Part shown: in pieces, positions 36,834-46,542 of the stretch
How positions within the stretch are numbered: the first letter of the stretch is position 1
Layout of the letters: each line of letters begins with the position of its first letter
DNA from: Latilactobacillus fragifolii
GTDB lineage: Bacteria > Bacillota > Bacilli > Lactobacillales > Lactobacillaceae
Assembly (NCBI RefSeq): GCF_905332535.1
Contig: NZ_CAJOCF010000004.1
Coordinates: forward strand, 145,100 to 209,099
Length of the DNA stretch: 64,000 nt
Direction of reading: 5' to 3'
The notes under the pieces: generated by a model
The model's input: only the letters and a program-made list of their open reading frames with translations
Database searches by the model: none
What the model was told of the DNA's origin: nothing
Made by a program: the position numbers and the translations under genes

Positions 36834-38164
36834 TAAACAGTGGATTGTAATCGCCGCCCTTTTTGATTTTGCCGTTTAATTTGTTGACGCGCACGCTCAA
36901 TAGCGACCGTGTAATCCGCATAGAAAAAATAGACCGGGTTTGCAGCATGTTCCCGTTGACGACCCGCTCGGCCAGCAATCTGCACAAGGACCGCTTCATT
37001 GAAAACCACATGTTCTGCACCGAGAACAAACACGGCCACATTTTTAAACGTTACACCGCGTTCTAGAACCGTGGTCGTAATCATTACATCACCGTTTCCC
37101 GCTCTAAAGGCCGCTATCTTGTTTAATTGTTCAGGATCATTGGCATGTACCGTGTTTACTGTGATGTGCGGCAATGCCTTAATAACACTTTGCCGAACCG
37201 GCCCTAAATCGCTCACCTGTGGCACAAATAATAATAAGCGTTGGCTTTTGAGGCACTCACTAAGTAAGTTACGCATTACGCGCGGCAACTGTTGTCGTTT
37301 GACTGAACGACGCCACGTAAACAAAGGATAGCAATGCGGTTCAGGTAATAAGTGACCATGAAAGCGAATTGGTAGTTCACTCCCCGTTAAAGTCCCCGTA
37401 TTAATCGCATGGCGCAGCTTTACCGTTGGAGTCGCAGTCAGGTAGATCAATGCACAGCGTGGCTTACACGCCTGTTTAACAGCCATCTCAAGTTGGTGAT
37501 TATCGACAAATGGAAACGCATCAACCTCGTCTACAATGACGGTGTCAAATGCCTGATAAAACTTAAATAACTGATGCGTTGTACAAACAACTAACGGCGT
37601 ATACCGATAAGGTGCCGTCTGTTGCCCATGCATCAGCATAATTGGGGTGTTAGCAAACGCGGCTTGTAACCGGGGATAAAGTTCTAAACAAACGGCAACG
37701 CGCGGCGCAGCAATACACACACGCTGCCCCTGAGCCAAAGCGATAGCGATTCCTTGAAACAACATCTCAGTTTTACCGGCACCGGTCACTGCAGTTAAAA
37801 CATGGCGTTGTTGATTTGTAATGGCCGCAATAATCTTTTCTGCCGCTTGTGCTTGAAAAGGGGTCAATGTTCCCTTCCAAGTTAACGGTTCGATTGGCGG
37901 CTCAAATCGGTTACCTTCTGGCACGTAAATTAACTGATCGCCTTCAACCAACCGCCCAAAGGTCAAACAGGCAGCACAATAATGGCGACCATCGGGCAAG
38001 CGAGCTTGCTCTTTTGCCACTTGTCCGCACCGTTGACACACCAGGCGCTGATTAATCGTTTGAAACGCTGGCCGCTGTTTAATCTGTGGTACACTATAAT
38101 TATTCATAACAGCGCTAAACTGGGTGGCACTCCACTGACGACCACAAGCAAGTTGTTTTTCCAT
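36833..38164 (-). CDS. comFA: ComFA, DNA uptake helicase
   Basis: The DEAD-like ATPase drives DNA across the membrane in competence. The 443-residue protein has an N-terminal zinc cluster (LVCQRCGQV, HYCAACLTFG), Walker A AVTGAGKTEMLF, the DEVD box IVDEVDAFPF, SAT-like YLTATPT and motif VI QIAGRAGR. The start is uncertain by a few codons: ATG 38164 is chosen, ATG 38167 or GTG 38179 are alternatives near GGAAGGTG. It is divergent from yvyE. With comFC it forms the comF operon; other competence genes lie outside the window. Confidence 0.92.
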   Translation of the reverse strand: MEKQLACGRQWSATQFSAVMNNYSVPQIKQRPAFQTINQRLVCQRCGQVAKEQARLPDGRHYCAACLTFGRLVEGDQLIYVPEGNRFEPPIEPLTWKGTLTPFQAQAAEKIIAAITNQQRHVLTAVTGAGKTEMLFQGIAIALAQGQRVCIAAPRVAVCLELYPRLQAAFANTPIMLMHGQQTAPYRYTPLVVCTTHQLFKFYQAFDTVIVDEVDAFPFVDNHQLEMAVKQACKPRCALIYLTATPTVKLRHAINTGTLTGSELPIRFHGHLLPEPHCYPLFTWRRSVKRQQLPRVMRNLLSECLKSQRLLLFVPQVSDLGPVRQSVIKALPHITVNTVHANDPEQLNKIAAFRAGNGDVMITTTVLERGVTFKNVAVFVLGAEHVVFNEAVLVQIAGRAGRQREHAANPVYFFYADYTVAIERARQQIKRQNQKGRRLQSTV

Positions 38165-38223
38165 CATTTCACCTTCCACCCTTAGTTTCGTTAAATCCAG
38201 CTTATTTTTTCAAGGAGTCCGAT

Positions 38224-38886
38224 ATGCAAAGCTATTTTACCGTTCAAAAAGACGGCGAATTTGAACTCGAAGTAAAAAAATCCCGATTCATCTGTCACGT
38301 TGCACGTGTTACAGACGAAAGCGCAGCTCAAGCCTTTATTGCGCAAGTTCGCAAAACTAATCTTAAGGCCAATCATAACTGCTTCGCCTACCAGATTGGT
38401 TTGCCTACCAATATTCAAAAACAAAGTGACGACGGCGAGCCAAGTGGGACAGCCGGTGTGCCGATGTTAGAAGTCCTACGCCAGATGCAACTGACTAATC
38501 TTTGTGTCGTTGTCACACGCTATTTTGGTGGCATTAAACTCGGGACTGGCAGCCTTATTCGAGCATATAGCCATGCCACTTCGGCCGGTCTTGAACACCT
38601 CGGGATTGTTCAAGGTATCGAACAATCCGCTTGTCAGATTACAATTGACTACGCTCAGTTTGACACCGTGCAAAATTTACTTAGTCAATTCAACCTCACT
38701 GCCGAAGACATTCAATATACGACTAACGTCCAAATGACCGTGTGGCTTGCGACCACTGCCGTTAGTGATTTACAACAACAATTAAGCGAACGCCTTAACG
38801 GCCAATTAAAATTCGAACTAGGACCTCAAAAATTCAACGAAGTTCCCATAAGTGCCCAAGACCTACATCAGATACGCTATCAATAA
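38224..38886 (+). CDS. YvyE/YigZ (IMPACT, UPF0029) family protein
   Basis: This 220-residue member of the IMPACT family has the conserved core SDDGEPSGTAGVPMLEVL and VTRYFGGIKLGTGSLIRAYSHA (about residues 60-120) and a C-terminal ferredoxin-like domain. The family is linked to ribosome and translation regulation in eukaryotes, and its bacterial role is not settled. AAGGAG is well placed. It is divergent from comFA, in the same place as yvyE near the comF genes of Bacillus. Confidence 0.9.
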   Translation: MQSYFTVQKDGEFELEVKKSRFICHVARVTDESAAQAFIAQVRKTNLKANHNCFAYQIGLPTNIQKQSDDGEPSGTAGVPMLEVLRQMQLTNLCVVVTRYFGGIKLGTGSLIRAYSHATSAGLEHLGIVQGIEQSACQITIDYAQFDTVQNLLSQFNLTAEDIQYTTNVQMTVWLATTAVSDLQQQLSERLNGQLKFELGPQKFNEVPISAQDLHQIRYQ

Positions 38887-38890
38887 CATC

Positions 38891-38924
38891 AAAAAAGGAT
38901 TAGCCATAATGGCTAATCCTTTTC
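38891..38924. terminator. Bidirectional terminator between yvyE-like gene and tagO
   Basis: AAAAGGATTAGCCA/TGGCTAATCCTTTT is a perfect stem with A and T runs on the two sides. It serves both converging genes; the stem covers the tagO stop codon. Confidence 0.9.
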
Positions 38925-40010
38925 TTCATTTTTTGATTTTAATAATCGTTTTAAAAGCATTAACAATGGCCGGCGATTATCACCAAGCAACCCAATTGAT
39001 TCAACGAATAATTCTAAACCAATTAAGACCGCGACCGTCAATGCCAAGCTCCCCCAGAGTGTCGATAATGGGTAGAGTAATGAGATTAACGAAAAGACCA
39101 ACGCTAGGCCATAAATTGCGAGAACCGTTTGACGATGCGATAAACCAAGTTGCATCAACCGATGATGTAAATGATGTTTATCTGCTTGTGAAATTGGCTT
39201 TTTATTCAAGATTCGCCGCAACATCGCGTAAATCGTATCCGTAATTGGTACCCCAAGAATAATGACTGGAATCAATAACGTAATGAAGGTTACGTTTTTT
39301 AAACCTTTGAGCGATAAGACCGCAATCATAAAACCAATGAACAAAGCCCCAGTATCACCTAAGAAAATCTTTGCTGGATGGAAGTTATGCGGTAAGAAAC
39401 CGAGTAATGCAGCCACCAAACAAAAAATCATGATTGAGACACTGACGTTGGTGATGGATAAGAAGAAATAGGCAATCACGCCCATTGTGAAGAGTGCGAT
39501 AATCGAAACACCAGTTGCTAAGCCATCCAACCCATCAATTAGATTAACGGCATTGGTAATTGCTAAAATCCAAAAGACGGTGATTGGGAAGCTTAACCAC
39601 CCTAGTTCAAAGGTGCCTAAAAACGGAATTGTCAAAATATTCATGCGTATGCCAGCTAAGAAATAAATGACCAATGCTGCCAATAAAATCCCGAGCATTT
39701 TTTCCTTAGGATTCAATTCCTTAATGTCATCGATCATCCCAGTGATGATGATAATACATTCAGCTAAGAAGATACTGAAAAGTTCGTGTGTTTGGAATTG
39801 GCCACGCAATAACACAAAGGTCCCAAACGTAAACGCAATAAAAATGGCCAGACCACCCATTGCCGGCATCGCCTTTTTGTTCACTCGGCGAGCATTGGGT
39901 TTATCAACGGCGCCTAAAACAAAAGCGAGACGGCGCACTAATGGGGTAATTGCGGCTGATACGAGCATCGTCGCAAATAGACCAACTATAATTTTAAACA
40001 TGGGTTGCAT
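38913..40010 (-). CDS. tagO: Undecaprenyl-phosphate GlcNAc-1-phosphate transferase TagO
   Basis: TagO starts wall teichoic acid linkage-unit synthesis by joining GlcNAc-1-phosphate to the lipid carrier. The 365-residue protein has about eleven membrane helices and MraY-family motifs: DKPNARRVNKKAMPAMGG, DDIKELNPKEK, NLIDGLDGLATG, FLGDTGALFIGF and the histidine loop ADKHHLHHRLMQLG. The start ATG 40010 has only a weak ribosome site (AGTAGG); ATG 40001 would lose three residues. Confidence 0.92.
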   Translation of the reverse strand: MQPMFKIIVGLFATMLVSAAITPLVRRLAFVLGAVDKPNARRVNKKAMPAMGGLAIFIAFTFGTFVLLRGQFQTHELFSIFLAECIIIITGMIDDIKELNPKEKMLGILLAALVIYFLAGIRMNILTIPFLGTFELGWLSFPITVFWILAITNAVNLIDGLDGLATGVSIIALFTMGVIAYFFLSITNVSVSIMIFCLVAALLGFLPHNFHPAKIFLGDTGALFIGFMIAVLSLKGLKNVTFITLLIPVIILGVPITDTIYAMLRRILNKKPISQADKHHLHHRLMQLGLSHRQTVLAIYGLALVFSLISLLYPLSTLWGSLALTVAVLIGLELFVESIGLLGDNRRPLLMLLKRLLKSKNEEKD

Positions 40011-40110
40011 TCAACTTGCCTACTTTCTCTTGCATTCTCTTTATTATACAAATCAAACCCCTTAAACACAACAATGACTTGGTTTCTTAAACAAAAACCA
40101 AGCACCCTGA

Positions 40111-41052
40111 TTATCTGTCCCGCACAATCTGAACCAATAAGTCCGTAAAGCGTGAATCCGCGTTAAAGGGATGGATGTAATCAAATTGTTCGCCCTGATT
40201 GTCCATAAAATAGGCCCGATTTTCAACATCAATTTCTTCAATCGTTTCTAAACAATCCGCAACAAAACCTGGCGTTAAGACCAGAATTTTTTTAACACCT
40301 TCTTGCGCTAACGTCTTCATCGTATCGCTAGTGGCCGGTGTGAGCCATTCATTGGGACCAAACTTAGATTGATACGTAGTCCGAAAAGTTTGCTCCGGCA
40401 AGCGAGCCTGCAATTGGGCAGTAGTTGCAACACACTGTGCTTGATAGGGATCGCCTTTTGTCACATACGACTGTGGAATGCCATGATACGACAAAATAAT
40501 TTCGTCATAACTTTGCGTTTGTAGTTTCTGTTCAATCGCCGTTACCAACAAGTCGATATAACCTGTGTGTTGATAAAAATCCTTCACAAAATGTAAGGTG
40601 GGCATGTTGGCTTGTTTAAGGTAAAATTTCGCAACCACATCATAAATCGACATTGTCGTTGTGGTCGAATATTGCGGATACATTGGAACAATCGTTAAAT
40701 CGTCGATTCCTGCTGCTTGAATCGTCCCGAGCACATCCGTTAAGAATGGTTGGCTGTACGACATCGCCTCGAAAACCTGATAATCAGGTAATTCAGCTTG
40801 TAATTGAGCCACTTGCTGTTGCATATACACTTTTAACGGAGAACCAGCACTTGTCCAGATTTTGCGATATGCCGCGCGCACTTTTTTGGGCCGCGTCATC
40901 AGAATCGGTCCATATAAAATGGGTAGCCAAACCGCTTTAGGCATCGCAACGACCCGCTGATCAGCTAAGAAGTATTTTAAAAAATGCCGAATTTCTTTGA
41001 CTTCAGGTTTATCTGGGGTGCCCAAATTAACTAATAGTACACCTTTTTTCAT
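40111..41052 (-). CDS. hemH: Ferrochelatase
   Basis: HemH-type enzymes insert ferrous iron into porphyrin (coproporphyrin III in Firmicutes). The 313-residue protein has the family start GVLLVNLGTPD and the catalytic His in IILSYHGIPQSYV (about residue 179). The acidic partner is in GFVADCLETIEEI (about 260). No other haem-synthesis gene is in the window, so the enzyme may act on imported porphyrin or, as proposed for some lactic acid bacteria, release iron from haem; that is inference. The start ATG 41052 follows GGAGG; the upstream frame extension is unsupported. Confidence 0.93.
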   Translation of the reverse strand: MKKGVLLVNLGTPDKPEVKEIRHFLKYFLADQRVVAMPKAVWLPILYGPILMTRPKKVRAAYRKIWTSAGSPLKVYMQQQVAQLQAELPDYQVFEAMSYSQPFLTDVLGTIQAAGIDDLTIVPMYPQYSTTTTMSIYDVVAKFYLKQANMPTLHFVKDFYQHTGYIDLLVTAIEQKLQTQSYDEIILSYHGIPQSYVTKGDPYQAQCVATTAQLQARLPEQTFRTTYQSKFGPNEWLTPATSDTMKTLAQEGVKKILVLTPGFVADCLETIEEIDVENRAYFMDNQGEQFDYIHPFNADSRFTDLLVQIVRDR

Positions 41053-41086
41053 GGTTGCATCCTCCACAATTTTAATTAAAAACAAA

Positions 41087-41129
41087 GAAAGAGCGGCGAA
41101 CAAAAATGGTTTTTGTCCCCCGCTCCAAT
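41087..41129 (-). terminator. Rho-independent terminator of rny
   Basis: The minus-strand stem GAGCGG...GGACAAAAA/TTTTTGTTCG...CCGCTC is long and is followed by CTTTCTTTG. Confidence 0.7.
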
Positions 41130-41145
41130 GTTAGGCCAATCCGCG

Positions 41146-42708
41146 TTACTTCGCGTATTCGACCGTTCTTGTTTCGCGAATCACAGTCACCTTAATGTGG
41201 CCAGGATACTCGAGTTGGTTCTCAATTTGATTCTTCACATCACGTGCTAAGACGGTTGCTTGATCATCTGTGACTTGTTCTGGTTTTACAATTACCCGAA
41301 CTTCACGACCTGCTTGAATCGCAAAACTATGATCAACACCTTTAAAACTATTCGTAATACTTTCCAGTTTTTCAAGACGGTGAATGTAGTTTTCAAGCGA
41401 TTCAGAACGGGCCCCTGGACGAGCTGCTGAAATCGCGTCAGCAGCTGCGACTAAGACTGAAATAATAGAGGTTGCTTCCGTATCACCATGGTGCGAACCA
41501 ATTGCGTTAATCACCGTTGCCGGCTCCTTATAACGAGTTGCAAGTTCAACCCCAATTTCAACGTGTGAGCCGTCGACTTCATGATCAAGGGCCTTACCGA
41601 TGTCATGCAATAAACCAGCACGTTTAGCGAGCGTTACATCTTCGCCTAATTCAGCCGCTAAAATTCCGGTTAACTTGGCCACTTCAATTGAATGATTCAA
41701 GACGTTTTGACCATAACTTGTTCTGAAGTGTAGTCGCCCAAGAATCTTAATTAAATCAGGATGCATTGTGTGCACACCAACATCAAAGATGGCTTGTTCA
41801 CCGACTTGTCTGATCTGTTCGTCCATTTCCTTGCGTGACTTATCAACCATTTCTTCAATCCGAGCTGGATGAATGCGCCCATCTTGAATTAACTTCTCTA
41901 ATGTCATGCGCGCAATTTCGCGCCGAATTGGATCAAACCCACTAAGCACGACTGCTTCTGGCGTATCATCGATAATCAAATCAATCCCAGTCAATGTTTC
42001 CAACGTCCGGATATTCCGACCTTCACGACCAATAATTCGGCCCTTCATATCATCATTTGGTAACGTGACGACGGTCACTGTTGTTTCAGTCACCATATCC
42101 GCTGCACTTCGTTGAATAGCTTCAGCGACTAATGTGCGAGCAGTTCGATCAGCCTGTTCTTTAGCTGTTTCTTCACTTTCTTTGATTAAAACAGCCCGCT
42201 CATGTTCAAGGTCTTGTTTGGTTTCATCCAAAATGATCTTTTGCGCTTCCTCATGCGATAATTCGGCAATTTCTTGCAACTTCGCTTTTTGTTGCTCAAC
42301 TAAAGTGGCCGCTTCTGCCTGCTTTTCAGTTAGCTCTTGTGCTTGATTCGTTAAACGATTTTCCCGTTGCTCCAATGAACGTTCTTTTTTATCCAACGTT
42401 GCATCTTTGCGATCGATTGTTTCTTCCCGTTGAATCAAACGGTTTTCTTGCTTTTGTACCTCACTGCGTCGTTCCTTCAACTCGTTTTCAATCTCAGAAC
42501 GATAGCGGTGATTTTCATCCCTTGCTTCCAAAAGAATTTCTTTCTTCCGCGTTGCGGCTTCTTTTTCAGCTGCTGCGATTATTCCTGTGGCAGTCTTATT
42601 TGCACCATCAATTTCACGTTCGTGCGCCTTCTTTTGTAGAACGGAACCAACTAGTAAACCAACGATTAACATGATGACTGCGAGGATTAATGGAAAAGCT
42701 AAGTTCAT
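41146..42708 (-). CDS. rny: Ribonuclease Y
   Basis: RNase Y is the membrane-bound endoribonuclease that starts mRNA decay in Firmicutes. The 520-residue protein has an N-terminal anchor ([20 protein letters not shown]), a long charged coiled coil to about residue 200, a KH domain ([20 protein letters not shown]) and an HD domain ([17 protein letters not shown], about 360-377). Start ATG follows GGAGGTG. Its promoter is a near-consensus sigma-A type. Confidence 0.96.
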   Translation of the reverse strand: MNLAFPLILAVIMLIVGLLVGSVLQKKAHEREIDGANKTATGIIAAAEKEAATRKKEILLEARDENHRYRSEIENELKERRSEVQKQENRLIQREETIDRKDATLDKKERSLEQRENRLTNQAQELTEKQAEAATLVEQQKAKLQEIAELSHEEAQKIILDETKQDLEHERAVLIKESEETAKEQADRTARTLVAEAIQRSAADMVTETTVTVVTLPNDDMKGRIIGREGRNIRTLETLTGIDLIIDDTPEAVVLSGFDPIRREIARMTLEKLIQDGRIHPARIEEMVDKSRKEMDEQIRQVGEQAIFDVGVHTMHPDLIKILGRLHFRTSYGQNVLNHSIEVAKLTGILAAELGEDVTLAKRAGLLHDIGKALDHEVDGSHVEIGVELATRYKEPATVINAIGSHHGDTEATSIISVLVAAADAISAARPGARSESLENYIHRLEKLESITNSFKGVDHSFAIQAGREVRVIVKPEQVTDDQATVLARDVKNQIENQLEYPGHIKVTVIRETRTVEYAK

Positions 42709-42801
42709 TGTTTCACCTCCGCATCATCAAAAATTTTAAATTGCAACTTTCACTGCAAATTTTTAAAGATGTTATTATGTTTAATTTTTCAACACATAGT
42801 T

Positions 42802-42830
42802 ATTTTATAGTTTCATAAACCGCCTGTCAA
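42802..42830 (-). promoter_or_regulatory. Promoter of rny
   Basis: TTGACA and TAAAAT on the minus strand are 17 bases apart, which is one of the best promoter matches here. The leader before the start codon is about 90 bases. Confidence 0.75.
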
Positions 42831-42905
42831 CTTAAACTATCGGCATTGCAACCGTTTTCGAGTTCAACCCATCAAATCAACCACTCGGATAATTCGCTTA
42901 TATAA

Positions 42906-42944
42906 TCAAAAAAGCTGAGACAAATTAACTTTTATCTCAGCTTA
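42906..42944 (-). terminator. Rho-independent terminator of recA
   Basis: The minus-strand stem AAGCTGAGA/TCTCAGCTT extends with AAA/TTT pairs and is followed by T6. Confidence 0.9.
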
Positions 42945-42951
42945 ATAATTC

Positions 42952-44010
42952 TTATTCGTTTGAATCGTCATCCGGAAAGACGTCGAGTTGGGTTTCATCG
43001 TTTTCGTCTACCGGGACATCCGAAATGCCATATGCTTCCCGAACTTTAAGCCGAACTTCATCTTGGACTTCTGGATGATCAGCTAAGTAATTCTTCGCGT
43101 TCTCACGTCCTTGACCGATTCGTTCATCCCCATAGGAATACCATGACCCACTCTTATTAATAATGTCCTTTTCGACCGCCATATCGACCAGTTCACCCGT
43201 TTGCGAAATCCCTTGACCGTACATGATATCGACTTCGGCCACTTTAAATGGTGGTGCGACTTTATTCTTAACCACTTTAATCCGCGCCCGATTCCCAATC
43301 ATATCGGTCCCATTCTTGATGGTTTCGGCACGCCGGACTTCCAGACGAACAGTTGAATAGAACTTCAATGCACGGCCACCTGGTGTGACTTCAGGGTTCC
43401 CGAACATTACGCCGACTTTTTCACGAATTTGGTTAATGAACAACGCAATTGTCTTCGTTTTATTAATTGTTCCAGATAATTTCCGTAAGGCTTGTGACAT
43501 TAAACGAGCTTGTAAGCCAACATGGGCATCGCCCATTTCGCCTTCGATTTCCGCACGTGGCACTAGGGCTGCAACTGAATCGACAACTAAAATATCAACC
43601 GCCCCACTTGAAACTAAGGCATCCGCGATTTCTAACCCTTGTTCGCCGGTATCTGGCTGTGACAAGAGTAAATCGTCAATATTAACGCCGAGGGCAGTTG
43701 CATACTTAGGATCCATTGCATTTTCAGCATCGATATAAGCAGCGGTCCCGCCTTGCTTTTGCACTTCCGCGACAGCGTGTAAGGCAACCGTTGTTTTACC
43801 TGAACTTTCAGGGCCATAAATTTCAACGATCCGGCCACGTGGGTATCCACCGACACCAAGCGCTTCATCTAATGCAAGCGAACCAGAGGAAACCGTTGAC
43901 ACTTGGGTATCAACTTTTTCACCCATCCGCATGATTGAGCCTTTACCAAAATTCTTTTCAATTTTCTTTAATGCAGCATCCAAGGCTGCTTGTCTTTCAT
44001 CTTTAGCCAA
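42952..44010 (-). CDS. recA: Recombinase RecA
   Basis: RecA carries out strand exchange and triggers LexA cleavage. The 352 residues have Walker [14 protein letters not shown] (about 67-79), Walker [13 protein letters not shown], loop 2 [22 protein letters not shown] and the acidic C-terminus. The start codon is TTG at 44010, eight bases after GGAGG, which gives the usual N-terminus [19 protein letters not shown]. An SOS box lies 80 bases upstream. It is monocistronic. Confidence 0.98.
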   Translation of the reverse strand: MAKDERQAALDAALKKIEKNFGKGSIMRMGEKVDTQVSTVSSGSLALDEALGVGGYPRGRIVEIYGPESSGKTTVALHAVAEVQKQGGTAAYIDAENAMDPKYATALGVNIDDLLLSQPDTGEQGLEIADALVSSGAVDILVVDSVAALVPRAEIEGEMGDAHVGLQARLMSQALRKLSGTINKTKTIALFINQIREKVGVMFGNPEVTPGGRALKFYSTVRLEVRRAETIKNGTDMIGNRARIKVVKNKVAPPFKVAEVDIMYGQGISQTGELVDMAVEKDIINKSGSWYSYGDERIGQGRENAKNYLADHPEVQDEVRLKVREAYGISDVPVDENDETQLDVFPDDDSNE

Positions 44011-44089
44011 TTAAGTGCCCTCCTCAAAAGAGTCCTTTTCAGTACTCTCTTAGTTTACCGATTTCACGAAATAAAAGCAAGCAAAAAAT

Positions 44090-44103
44090 CGAACAAACGT
44101 TCT
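44090..44103 (-). promoter_or_regulatory. LexA/SOS box of recA
   Basis: CGAACAAACGTTCT matches the Gram-positive LexA consensus CGAACRNRYGTTYG except at the last base. It lies next to the likely recA -35 region (TTGCTT and TAAACT, 17 apart, downstream on the minus strand). Confidence 0.85.
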
Positions 44104-44162
44104 ATATTTTTTCACCTACTTTAATATACCCGAATAACCGCGCTTTTTTCGTACTTTTGTGG

Positions 44163-44197
44163 TTAAAAAAACTGGCGTGGGATTCCCCGCCAGTTTA
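44163..44197 (-). terminator. Rho-independent terminator of pgsA
   Basis: The stem AACTGGCG...CGCCAGTT with loop GATT region is followed by T7 on the minus strand. It closes the ymfF-ymfH-ymfI-rodZ-pgsA operon. Confidence 0.9.
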
Positions 44198-44200
44198 AGT

Positions 44201-44785
44201 TTATTTAGAAAACGAGTCTTTAAAGACGCCTCTATTCTTGATGAAATAATCGGTACCAGAATAAACCGTAAAGAACAAGCAAACGTATAACATAATTTGT
44301 GCCAATGGTACGCCAATATTGTTAAAGAAAACATTGTTGAGTAACAATAAAATGATGGCTAACATCTGGGTTGTCGTCTTAATCTTCCCAGGCATTGCAG
44401 CGGCCATCACTTCGCCACCTTCGCTTAATAATAAGCGCAACCCAGTAACGGCTAACTCACGCCAAATAATAATCGCAACCACCCATGCTGGTGCTTGATC
44501 GAGGGCAACCAAGAAGATAAATGCTGTCATCACTAATAATTTATCAGCCAACGGATCGGCAAACTTCCCGAAGTTGGTCACTAAATGTTGTGACCGGGCA
44601 ATCTTACCGTCTAGCAAGTCCGTCAAAGAGGCGACAATGAAAATCACCGTTGCCATGATCGCACTAACCGGAATACTAGTGCCAGCGACCATAACGGCTG
44701 TCGCAGGCACATCTAGCACTAAAACTAAAGTAAAAATCGGAATCAAAATAATCCGAAACATTGTTAATTTATTTGGTAAATTCAT
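44201..44785 (-). CDS. pgsA: CDP-diacylglycerol-glycerol-3-phosphate 3-phosphatidyltransferase
   Basis: PgsA makes phosphatidylglycerol phosphate, the precursor of the anionic lipids used by Lgt and lipoteichoic acid synthesis. The 194-residue membrane protein has the CDP-alcohol phosphotransferase motif DLLDGKIAR...GKFADPLADKLL (about residues 60-88) and several membrane helices. It lies 22 bases downstream of rodZ, the usual order in lactobacilli, with AAGGAG as ribosome site. Confidence 0.95.
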   Translation of the reverse strand: MNLPNKLTMFRIILIPIFTLVLVLDVPATAVMVAGTSIPVSAIMATVIFIVASLTDLLDGKIARSQHLVTNFGKFADPLADKLLVMTAFIFLVALDQAPAWVVAIIIWRELAVTGLRLLLSEGGEVMAAAMPGKIKTTTQMLAIILLLLNNVFFNNIGVPLAQIMLYVCLFFTVYSGTDYFIKNRGVFKDSFSK

Positions 44786-44807
44786 GTCGAAGACTCCTTA
44801 ATGTCCT

Positions 44808-45731
44808 TTATTTAGCCAATGTTGCCGTGAAATTAATCGTCCGCACAAACGTTGCTTCGTTATTTGGACTAAGGTTAATATCGGTGCCATTAATCTTCAT
44901 CTTCGTTGCAGGTGCATTCCCAGTTTGAATGCTAAATTGGGTGATTCCTTCAGGTAGTTCCACCGTTTGCTCAGCCCCTACTGCGACTGAACCTTGCCAA
45001 ATTTGTGTCCCATTGGCGGTTAAACTGACCCAGGCAGCTGATTTGTCAGCTGAGAACGTGATTTGATTGGCTTTAGCCGGTAAATTTTTAATTTCAAAAG
45101 CTTGTTGTGAGCCATTGATACTAGTCATCTTAGCCGTTAATGTTTGTTTTTTAGCTTGGTCTTCAGCGGCTTTTTTGCTTGCTTCTTGTGCTTTACGTTC
45201 AGAAACGGCTTTCTTACTGCTTTCAGCAGACTGGTCTTCACTGCTACTATCCTTCTTAGGCTCTGGCTTATCACCGGAAACCGTAACCGATGAACTTGTT
45301 TCGTTTAGCGTTTCGCGGTCTTTACCACGGTTACTGAGAGCGATGCCGTAGACCACACCAATAATGAGGACCACAATCGCCACAATCGTAATTTGTGGGA
45401 CGAGGTTACGCCATTTTGACCATTTAGAATCAGTTGTTTCGCGCGTTAACCGTGTTTGATTTTCAACGGATTTTTCAACATATTCTTCTGGTTTCGTGTC
45501 TGGTACAGCATCTTGATATTCTGCCAACAATGCGTCATTGTCTAAACCGACTGTTTGGGCATATTGTTTAATAAATGCCCGCACGTAAAAGCTGCCAGGA
45601 AGGGCATCAAAATTGCCCTCTTCAATGGCGATTAAATATCGTTTTTGGATTTTTGTAATTTGTTGTAAATCATCGAGTGTGTAGCCCTTTTCAATGCGTG
45701 CTTCACGTAATTTTTGACCAATTTCATTCAT
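44808..45731 (-). CDS. RodZ-like helix-turn-helix membrane protein
   Basis: The 307-residue protein has a cytoplasmic HTH domain (IGQKLREARIEKGYTLDDLQ..., residues about 3-70) and one membrane helix (ITIVAIVVLIIGVVYGIAL, about 112-130). A low-complexity Ser/Lys/Glu linker follows (about 140-190), then an extracellular DUF4115 domain. This is the RodZ layout, which links MreB to the wall machinery in rods. The start is ATG 45731; an in-frame ATG four codons upstream has no better ribosome site. It lies between ymfI and pgsA. Confidence 0.88.
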   Translation of the reverse strand: MNEIGQKLREARIEKGYTLDDLQQITKIQKRYLIAIEEGNFDALPGSFYVRAFIKQYAQTVGLDNDALLAEYQDAVPDTKPEEYVEKSVENQTRLTRETTDSKWSKWRNLVPQITIVAIVVLIIGVVYGIALSNRGKDRETLNETSSSVTVSGDKPEPKKDSSSEDQSAESSKKAVSERKAQEASKKAAEDQAKKQTLTAKMTSINGSQQAFEIKNLPAKANQITFSADKSAAWVSLTANGTQIWQGSVAVGAEQTVELPEGITQFSIQTGNAPATKMKINGTDINLSPNNEATFVRTINFTATLAK

Positions 45732-45813
45732 AATCCATTCCACCCACTATTATCCCAGTATCATTATTCATAATTATAGCATATTGGTACGCATGTGCAT
45801 TATTAAGATTTCT

Positions 45814-46542
45814 TTATTTTAACCAACCACCATTAACGTACAAGGTCTGTCCCGTCATGTAATCGGCTGCTGGTGCCATCAAACTCAATACCCAATAGGC
45901 TATCTGGGTCGGCGTTGCAAAGGCACCAGCCGGAATTTCCGCTGCAACAGCAGCCCGTTCTTCTGGTGTAAACTGATCATTCATTTTTGTATCGACTGCG
46001 CCTGGTGCAACCACATTGATTGTGATGCCAAGCGATGCCACTTCTTGTGCATAGGCGTTAACAAAAGCGGATTGAGCGCCTTTAACGGTACTATACGGCA
46101 CTTCCAGCGCACTCCCGCGCCCCCCATAGATTGAACCAATTAAGACGACTCGTCCCAATCGGCTCTGCGCCAGTTTCGGTTGCAACTGTTGCATCAATAA
46201 TATCGGTGCTTTAACGTGTACCTGCCATAAGTGATCAAGCGCGGAGGCACTGATTTCGGGCAACAAGCCATACGTTGTTGCCCCAGCCGCATAGATGACC
46301 GCATCGACTTGAAAAAGCTGGGCCGTTAGCGTTTCAACCGCACCAGCTTGCGTTAAGTCCGCCTGAAGCTCAAAAAAATCCTGTTGCGGATAAGCGCGCA
46401 TCAGCTGCTTTAATAGCGTCGTTACCCGCATCTGGTTTTGATGATAGTGTAAATAAAGTGACCAACCATTGGCCGCCATTTCAGTCGCGATTGTCCTGCC
46501 AATATCACCCGATGCACCAACAATTAAGGCTGATTTAGGCAT
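45814..46542 (-). CDS. ymfI: YmfI-like short-chain dehydrogenase/reductase
   Basis: This 242-residue SDR protein has the NAD(P) motif GASGDIGRTIATEMA (about 8-22), the catalytic Ser in IGSIYGGRGS and Tyr-Lys in YSTVKGAQSAF (about 153-163). The C-terminal DYMTGQTLYVNGGWL is FabG-like. Its true substrate is unknown. YmfI always accompanies the two M16 peptidase genes. It overlaps ymfH by eight bases. Confidence 0.87.
   Translation of the reverse strand: MPKSALIVGASGDIGRTIATEMAANGWSLYLHYHQNQMRVTTLLKQLMRAYPQQDFFELQADLTQAGAVETLTAQLFQVDAVIYAAGATTYGLLPEISASALDHLWQVHVKAPILLMQQLQPKLAQSRLGRVVLIGSIYGGRGSALEVPYSTVKGAQSAFVNAYAQEVASLGITINVVAPGAVDTKMNDQFTPEERAAVAAEIPAGAFATPTQIAYWVLSLMAPAADYMTGQTLYVNGGWLK

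Noticed and set aside
40075..40103. Terminator between hemH and tagO (CTTGGTTT/AAACCAAG)
   Set aside because: The stem is AT-rich with only eight pairs and is not followed by a proper T run, so I did not call it.
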